NCBI GenBank assembly: GCA_035495555.1
Contig: DATJFQ010000077.1
Span: 79,456 to 143,455, forward strand
From: DATJFQ01 sp035495555
GTDB taxonomy: Bacteria > Acidobacteriota > Vicinamibacteria > Vicinamibacterales > 2-12-FULL-66-21
Direction: 5' to 3'
DNA: 64,000 nucleotides
Positions 59,047 to 64,000 of this stretch are shown here, one piece after another. Numbering within the stretch: the first letter of the stretch is position 1; every line of letters starts with the position of its first letter. Made by a program: the position numbers and the translations under genes. The notes under the pieces are model-generated. The model did no database searches. It saw only the letters and a list, made by a program, of their open reading frames with translations, and had not been told where the DNA came from.

Positions 59047-60618
59047 GAGGTCGACTGGCGCGACATCGCCGACGGGTACCAAGCGACCTATCTCCGCACC
59101 TGCGCTGTCCACGGCCGCTGCGCGCCACGCGGCGGCGAAGCGCTCCAGCCACGTCAAATTCGCCTCGAGACGCGCGCGTAAGTCTTCGGAACCCATCGGT
59201 TCCTCGCCGAGCGCGGCCTGCAGATCCCGCAGTTCGTCGTGCGCGACGACGCTGGTCGCGCCGGGCGCACAGATCGGCGGCACCGTTTCCGACCACGTGC
59301 GCAGGAACACCTGCATGCGCGCGTGCAGCACGAAGAACCGGCGCATCAGTGGTTCGATTGAGGTGAGAAACGCCGGGTCCGCGAGGCGTTTCTGATAGAA
59401 GATCAGCGCCGTGATCGCCCAGTAGCACGCGTTGTCCCAGGCGATCTTGGCGGTCATCGCCTCCGCGTGCCCCATCATCGGGTACTGCTTTTCGTACAGC
59501 CGCAGGAATGCGTCGTACAACCGCAGATACGTCGAGTCGAACAGCGCTGCTCGCCGTCCGACATCGCCTCCCGCCAGTTCGCAGGCGATCAGGTTAGCGG
59601 TGAACTCGTTGCCCATCGCGATGAAATCGGATCCTGGCGAGTAGAACGGGTCGGTAAAGGGGCCCGCCTCCCCGACGAGCGCCCAGCGCCCCTCGGCCGA
59701 GTACACCTGCTTGCAGCCGTGCGCGAAATGGCGCAGCGCGAGGAAGTCCTCGAGATCGCCGCGCGTGTCCGCCACGACGTCTGCGCACTGCGGCTCGAAC
59801 TCGCGCAGCCAGTCGAGCGCCCCCTCGAAACGGCTGATGCGTGCGGCAGGATGCAGGACATCGTCCGCGACGATCCCCACGCTGGTCGATCCGGAGCCGA
59901 GCGGGATCAGCCATACCCAGTAGCCGCGACCCATCAAATGGTTCGTGCTGAGCCACCGGTTCCCGCTCGCCACCCGGCCCCGCCACACCGCGTCGTCCGA
60001 CCAGTCGTCGACCTTGAGCGGGCGCCTGATGCGAAACCAGCTCGCATTGGCGCCGTGCCCGACGGCGTGATTCAGATTCAGCTTTCGCCGCAGCAGCCCG
60101 TGACGGCCCGTCGCATCGACCAGCCAGCGAGCCGTGACCGCACGCGACGAGTCGCCCGTGCGTATCCCGATCCGATGGGCGGGGTCGCCGAATTCGACAC
60201 CGGTCACCCGGCAGGCGTCGATCACATCGACACCCGCGTTGCGCGCCTCCTCGAGCAGGAAATTTTCGAGGCGGCCGCGATCGAGCTGAAACGACGGGAC
60301 CGGCGGAAAGTCCGTCGGGCCAAGCTCGAACCGCTCATCGATGCGACGGTTGTCGGACGACGGATAGAAATACCGCAGCCCGAACTTTTCGAGCTGCGCC
60401 GAGCGGAGGTGCGCTGCCAGCCGGAGACGCGTGTGGAAGTAATGCGCGGCGATCTCCACCGTCGACTCGCCGACCTTGAATGCGGCTTCGGGCGCAGGGT
60501 GACGGCGCTTCTCGGCGACCAGGACGCGAATCTCCGGATGCTCGAAACGCAACTGGCGGGCGAGGCTCAAGCCCGCGAGGCCGCCGCCCGCGATCAGGAC
60601 GTCGAAATCGGCGGTCAT
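58894..60618 (-). CDS. Flavin-dependent halogenase-like oxidoreductase
   Basis: A 574-residue FAD protein. The dinucleotide motif is IAGGGLAGLSLA. The halogenase hallmark WxWxIP is present as GYWVWLIPLGSG. The segment LEKFGLRYFY matches the xxKxGxxF active-site lysine motif. The later FTDPFYSPGSDFIAMGNEF is typical of the tryptophan-halogenase-like superfamily. Its likely substrate is a carrier-bound or free lipid or aromatic compound. Xanthomonadin clusters, which make brominated aryl polyenes, carry such an enzyme. The last about 45 residues come from the hexamer array. The ATG overlaps the gpmA stop by 4 bases (ATGA). A non-halogenating FAD monooxygenase or geranylgeranyl-reductase-like enzyme is an alternative. 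Confidence 0.75.
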   Translation of the reverse strand: MTADFDVLIAGGGLAGLSLARQLRFEHPEIRVLVAEKRRHPAPEAAFKVGESTVEIAAHYFHTRLRLAAHLRSAQLEKFGLRYFYPSSDNRRIDERFELGPTDFPPVPSFQLDRGRLENFLLEEARNAGVDVIDACRVTGVEFGDPAHRIGIRTGDSSRAVTARWLVDATGRHGLLRRKLNLNHAVGHGANASWFRIRRPLKVDDWSDDAVWRGRVASGNRWLSTNHLMGRGYWVWLIPLGSGSTSVGIVADDVLHPAARISRFEGALDWLREFEPQCADVVADTRGDLEDFLALRHFAHGCKQVYSAEGRWALVGEAGPFTDPFYSPGSDFIAMGNEFTANLIACELAGGDVGRRAALFDSTYLRLYDAFLRLYEKQYPMMGHAEAMTAKIAWDNACYWAITALIFYQKRLADPAFLTSIEPLMRRFFVLHARMQVFLRTWSETVPPICAPGATSVVAHDELRDLQAALGEEPMGSEDLRARLEANLTWLERFAAAWRAAAVDSAGAEIGRLVPVGDVAPVDLGALRTSAAVPGSAVRRCGGSFQGSGSGSGSGASSRAGADASWSGGSKSQP

Positions 60619-61370
60619 TCCGATCGGGGGGCTGTGCTCTGGGCCGCGACGCGCGCGGCTGCCGCGGCTGCGGCGTCCGCATCGCCGAGATAGTAATGAC
60701 GAACCGGTTTCAACCGACTGTCGAGCTCGTAGACGAGCGGGATCCCGGTGGGGATGTTCAGCTCGACGATCGCCGGCTCCGAGATGTTGTCGAGGTACTT
60801 GACCAGGGCTCGCAGGCTGTTGCCGTGAGCCGCGATGAGCACACGCCGCCCCGACGTGACCGCGGGCGCAATCGTGTCGTGCCAGTACGGGAGGAACCGC
60901 GCAACCGTGTCCTTCAGCGATTCGGTCAGCGGCAGCTCCGATTCGGCGAGGGCGGCATAGCGCGGATCGCGCGACGGATGCCTCGGGTCTGCGCGCTCGA
61001 GCGCCGGCGGCGGGATGTCGTAACTGCGACGCCAGATCTTGACCTGCGCGTCGCCGTGCTTCGCCGCCGTCTCAGCCTTGTTCAGCCCTTGCAGCGCGCC
61101 GTAGTGCCGTTCGTTCAGGCGCCAGCACTTCTCGACGGGAATCCACATCAGGTCCATCTCGTCGAGCGCAATCCACAGCGTACGGATCGCGCGCTTCAGG
61201 ACAGAGGTGAACGCGAGATCGAAACCGTAGCCGCCTTCTTTCAGCAGCCGTCCGGCTTCCCGCGCTTCCTCGCGTCCTCTGGCCGACAGGTCGACGTCCG
61301 TCCACCCGGTGAACCGGTTTTCCTTGTTCCAGTCGCTTTCCCCATGCCGGAGCAGGACGAGTGTGAACAT
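60615..61370 (-). CDS. gpmA: 2,3-bisphosphoglycerate-dependent phosphoglycerate mutase
   Basis: A 251-residue glycolytic enzyme interconverting 3- and 2-phosphoglycerate. Catalytic His in LVLLRHGESDWN, TGWTDVDLSARG, ERHYGALQGLNKAET, and second His in LIAAHGNSLRAL. The length and motifs match GpmA. An Ala-rich C-terminal tail follows (DADAAAAAAARVAA). The gene is 41 bases after eno on the minus strand, separated by a short GTTCGAT array, and its stop overlaps the halogenase-like gene's ATG. Glycolytic genes upstream suggest it shares their promoter beyond the window. Confidence 0.95.
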   Translation of the reverse strand: MFTLVLLRHGESDWNKENRFTGWTDVDLSARGREEAREAGRLLKEGGYGFDLAFTSVLKRAIRTLWIALDEMDLMWIPVEKCWRLNERHYGALQGLNKAETAAKHGDAQVKIWRRSYDIPPPALERADPRHPSRDPRYAALAESELPLTESLKDTVARFLPYWHDTIAPAVTSGRRVLIAAHGNSLRALVKYLDNISEPAIVELNIPTGIPLVYELDSRLKPVRHYYLGDADAAAAAAARVAAQSTAPRSE

Positions 61371-61375
61371 ATGCT

Positions 61376-61404
61376 TGTTCGATGTTCGATGTTCGATGCT
61401 CGAA
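61376..61404. repeat. Short GTTCGAT heptamer array
   Basis: Three GTTCGAT units and a variant GCTCGAA. The TCGA core is self-complementary. It lies between eno and gpmA and belongs with the other heptamer arrays. Confidence 0.75.
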
Positions 61405-61411
61405 CGACCGA

Positions 61412-62734
61412 TCAGGTTCGCCGCGCGTCTGCCAACTGCCGAATCGAGGTCTTTCCGGCGTAACGTGCGCGGGCGCCGAGTTCTTCTTCGATACGCAGCA
61501 ACTGGTTGTACTTCGCGATCCGGTCGGTACGGCTGGCCGAACCGGTCTTGATCTGCCCCGCGCTGGTGCCGACGGCGAGATCCGCGATGGTGGTGTCTTC
61601 CGTTTCACCGGAACGGTGCGAGATGACGCTCGCGTACCCGGCGTCGCGCGCCATCGCGACGGCATCCAGCGTTTCGGTGACGGTCCCGATCTGATTCAGC
61701 TTCACGAGCAGCGCGTTGGCGACGTGCTCCGCGATGCCGCGCCTGAAGATTTCCGGGTTCGTCACGAACACATCGTCGCCCACGAGCTGAATGCGCGCGC
61801 CGAGCGCGGCGGTCATGGACTTCCAGCCGTCCCAGTCGCCCTCCGCGAGGCCGTCCTCGATCGAAGCGATCGGGTATTGCCTCACCCAGTCTTCGTACAA
61901 CCGCACCATCTCGTCAGGCGTGCGCGATTTGTCGCCGGACTTCCTGAATTCGTAGCGGCTCGCGCTCTCGTCCCACAACTCGCTTGCGGCGACGTCGAGC
62001 GCAATCCAGACGTCCTGGCCGGCCGTGTATCCGGCCTTCGCGACGGCCTCGAGGACGACGTCGACGGCCTCCTGATTGGACGACAAGCTCGGAGCGAAGC
62101 CGCCTTCGTCCCCGACGCCGGTCGAGCATCCTTTCTTCTTCAAAATCCCGCGCAGCGCGTGGAAGATTTCGGCGCCATAGCGGACCCCTTCTGCGAAAGA
62201 AGCCGCGCCCAGCGGCATGACCATGAATTCCTGGAAGTCGACGCTGCTGTCCGCGTGCGCGCCGCCGTTGAGGATGTTCATCATGGGGACAGGCAGGAGC
62301 GCCGGCGAGACGTCCTGCTGTCCGTCGTACAGCCGCGCGACGTGGACGTAGAGCGGCACCCCCGCTGCGAGCGCGTTCGCGCGCGCGAGCGCCATCGACA
62401 CGCCGAGAATGGCGTTGGCGCCCAGGCGGCCCTTGTTCGCCGTTCCATCGAGCGCGATCATCTGCTCGTCGATCGCGCGCTGGTCGCCGTCGCGGCCGAC
62501 GATGGCATTCCAGATCTCACCGTTGACGTGCCCCACGGCGTTGCGAACGCCCTTTCCCCCGTAGCGCGAACGGTCGCCGTCGCGGAGCTCGAGCGCTTCG
62601 CGAACGCCGGTCGAGGCGCCCGACGGGACCGCGGCGCGCCCGAGGAAGCCGCCCTCGAGCGTCACCTCGGCCTCGACGGTCGGATTGCCGCGCGAGTCCA
62701 GGATCTCGCGGCCGTGCACCTGCAGAATCTTCAC
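61412..62734 (-). CDS. eno: Enolase
   Basis: A 440-residue glycolytic enzyme converting 2-phosphoglycerate to phosphoenolpyruvate. Conserved segments: GREILDSRGNPTVEAEV, VPSGASTG, GVGDEGGFAPSL, SIEDGLAEGDWDGW, VGDDVFVTNP, and the catalytic lysine loop VKLNQIGT with SHRSGETEDTTIADLAV. The GTG start overlaps the glgC stop by 4 bases (GTGA), which decides it. No truncation or odd residues were seen. Confidence 0.97.
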   Translation of the reverse strand: MKILQVHGREILDSRGNPTVEAEVTLEGGFLGRAAVPSGASTGVREALELRDGDRSRYGGKGVRNAVGHVNGEIWNAIVGRDGDQRAIDEQMIALDGTANKGRLGANAILGVSMALARANALAAGVPLYVHVARLYDGQQDVSPALLPVPMMNILNGGAHADSSVDFQEFMVMPLGAASFAEGVRYGAEIFHALRGILKKKGCSTGVGDEGGFAPSLSSNQEAVDVVLEAVAKAGYTAGQDVWIALDVAASELWDESASRYEFRKSGDKSRTPDEMVRLYEDWVRQYPIASIEDGLAEGDWDGWKSMTAALGARIQLVGDDVFVTNPEIFRRGIAEHVANALLVKLNQIGTVTETLDAVAMARDAGYASVISHRSGETEDTTIADLAVGTSAGQIKTGSASRTDRIAKYNQLLRIEEELGARARYAGKTSIRQLADARRT

Positions 62735-63999
62735 CGTTCGTTCCCTCTCTGGTCGAATTCCCGTTCGTACTGGAGCGCCGCCTCGCTGATGGGCGCGATG
62801 TAGGGTTCTTCGTCTCTGGTCACGACGACCACCCCGCCGTCGCTGATCGTGTGGCGTCGGCGATCCTCGTCCGCGTTGAACCCGATCTGCGCGCCGCGCG
62901 GGATGAACACGTCGCGGTCGATGATCGCGCGGCGAACTCTCGCGTGGCGGCCGACGCGCACGTCCGGCATCAGGATGCTCTGGTCGATTTCGCAGAAGCT
63001 GTGCACGCGCACGTTCGGACAGAGCACGCTGCCGCGGATTGTGCTGCCCGAGATGATGCAGCCGGCGGAAATAATCGAATCCAGCGCGTGTCCGCACCGG
63101 CGCCCTTCGTCGGCGAACACGAACTTGGCCGGGGGCGCCTGGACCTGGTGCGTCCGCAGCGGCCATTCCGGATCGTAGAGGTTGAACTCCGGATTGACGT
63201 GGCACAGATCCATGTTCGCGTCGAAATAGGCATCGAGCGTGCCGATGTCGCGCCAGTACTTTGCGGCCTTCTTGTTCTCGTCGTAGAACCGGTAGGCGAA
63301 GACCGGCACCTTGTTGATGAGCGACGGAATGATGTCCTTGCCGAAGTCGTGGCTGGTCGGATGCCGCGCGTCCTCTTCGAGGGCCGGCGTCAGCACCGAC
63401 ATGTCGAAGATGTAAATCCCCATCGAGGCGAGCACCTGCTGGCCCGGCGGCAGATCGCGAGGTTTCTCGAGAAATCCGGTCAGCCGGTCTTCCTCGTCCA
63501 CCTGCATCACCCCGAATCGGTGCGCTTCTTCCGACGGCACCTCGATGACCGCGATCGTGGCGGCGGCGCCACGCTCGCGGTGAATCCGCAGCATCCGGCC
63601 GTAATCCATCTTGTAGACGTGATCGCCGGACAGGACGATGAGCTGCCGCGGCGTCTCGCGGAGGATCGAGTACAGATTCTGGTAAACCGCGTCCGCCGTA
63701 CCCTGATACCAGTGCTCGCCGACGCGCTTCTGCGGATGCAGCACCTCGACGAATTCGCCGAGCTCCTCGGACATGACGTTCCAGCCGAATCGGAGGTGGC
63801 GCGCCAGCGAGAGCGATTTGTATTGGAGCGCGATGAAGATTCGCCGCAGCCCCGAGTTCAGGCAGTTGCTGAGCGTGAAATCGATGATCCGATACGGGCC
63901 GCCGAAGTACACGGCGGGTTTGGCGCGTTCCCGGGTCAGCGGATACAGGCGCTCGCCGACGCCGCCGGCCAGCACCATGACCACAACGTCGTCCAGCAT
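62731..63999 (-). CDS. glgC: Glucose-1-phosphate adenylyltransferase
   Basis: A 422-residue enzyme making ADP-glucose for glycogen (or a related glucan). Conserved segments: VLAGGVGERLYPLTRERAKP (nucleotide-binding loop with the activator Arg/Lys), YQGTADAVYQN, LSGDHVYKMDYG, EKP, and YWRDIGTLDAYFDANMDL. The C-terminal beta-helix carries ISAGCIISGSTI. The ATG at 63999 lies one base from the window edge, so a slightly longer upstream start is possible but the N-terminus looks complete. It heads the glgC-eno-gpmA-halogenase run. Confidence 0.96.
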   Translation of the reverse strand: MLDDVVVMVLAGGVGERLYPLTRERAKPAVYFGGPYRIIDFTLSNCLNSGLRRIFIALQYKSLSLARHLRFGWNVMSEELGEFVEVLHPQKRVGEHWYQGTADAVYQNLYSILRETPRQLIVLSGDHVYKMDYGRMLRIHRERGAAATIAVIEVPSEEAHRFGVMQVDEEDRLTGFLEKPRDLPPGQQVLASMGIYIFDMSVLTPALEEDARHPTSHDFGKDIIPSLINKVPVFAYRFYDENKKAAKYWRDIGTLDAYFDANMDLCHVNPEFNLYDPEWPLRTHQVQAPPAKFVFADEGRRCGHALDSIISAGCIISGSTIRGSVLCPNVRVHSFCEIDQSILMPDVRVGRHARVRRAIIDRDVFIPRGAQIGFNADEDRRRHTISDGGVVVVTRDEEPYIAPISEAALQYEREFDQRGNER

Positions 64000-64000
64000 G

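Overview
The window looks like a piece of a chromosome from an Acidobacteriota bacterium, probably the Vicinamibacteria lineage (inference). The DNA is GC-rich. It carries two gene families regarded as acidobacterial hallmarks: a duplicated orphan MacB/FtsX permease (7446-9893) and a VWFA-related domain protein (21353-22426). I saw no tRNA, rRNA, CRISPR array, prophage or intact insertion sequence.

Layout. 0-9.9 kb: the end of a membrane-anchored beta-propeller protein, an M23 peptidase lipoprotein, a serine block (DUF1015, serA, serC), an acyl-CoA desaturase and the orphan permease. 10-19.7 kb: a coupled histidine kinase, response regulator and TonB-dependent receptor, then pcnB, a TPR-like protein, polA and a lipoprotein. 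19.7-28 kb: envelope and accessory genes (ZIP transporter, VWFA, TonB), an SDR, a small four-helix-bundle gene inside an inverted-repeat element, a methyltransferase and inositol-phosphate synthase. 28-38 kb: a reduced secretin/ExeA/PilM-like set, acs, ABC ATPases and a methylmalonyl-CoA mutase-type large subunit.

38-60.6 kb: the most distinctive region. A membrane-spanning-lipid-synthase-like radical SAM enzyme is followed by a scattered locus resembling aryl polyene or xanthomonadin clusters. It has a FabZ-like dehydratase, a methyltransferase, an LpxL-like acyltransferase, a GT2 glycosyltransferase, an MMPL exporter, a B12 radical SAM enzyme, a LolA-like carrier, a KS-like subunit with all three catalytic residues replaced (chain-length-factor-like), a ketoreductase, an ACP, a polysaccharide deacetylase, a large outer-membrane-type protein, a PHP hydrolase and a KS with an intact triad. 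A flavin-dependent halogenase-like gene lies just beyond a collapsed type I restriction operon. The ACP-loading ligase typical of aryl polyene clusters is not visible. 60.6-64 kb: gpmA, eno and glgC, with the halogenase overlapping gpmA.

Two genome-scale patterns stand out. First, about 19 intergenic arrays of degenerate units, mostly 7 bases long, differ in sequence from place to place. Many are inverted (hairpin) arrays, and at least two pairs enclose a gene. Second, many genes have a TANNNT -10-like box 6-8 bases before the start codon and no Shine-Dalgarno sequence, which suggests common leaderless transcription.
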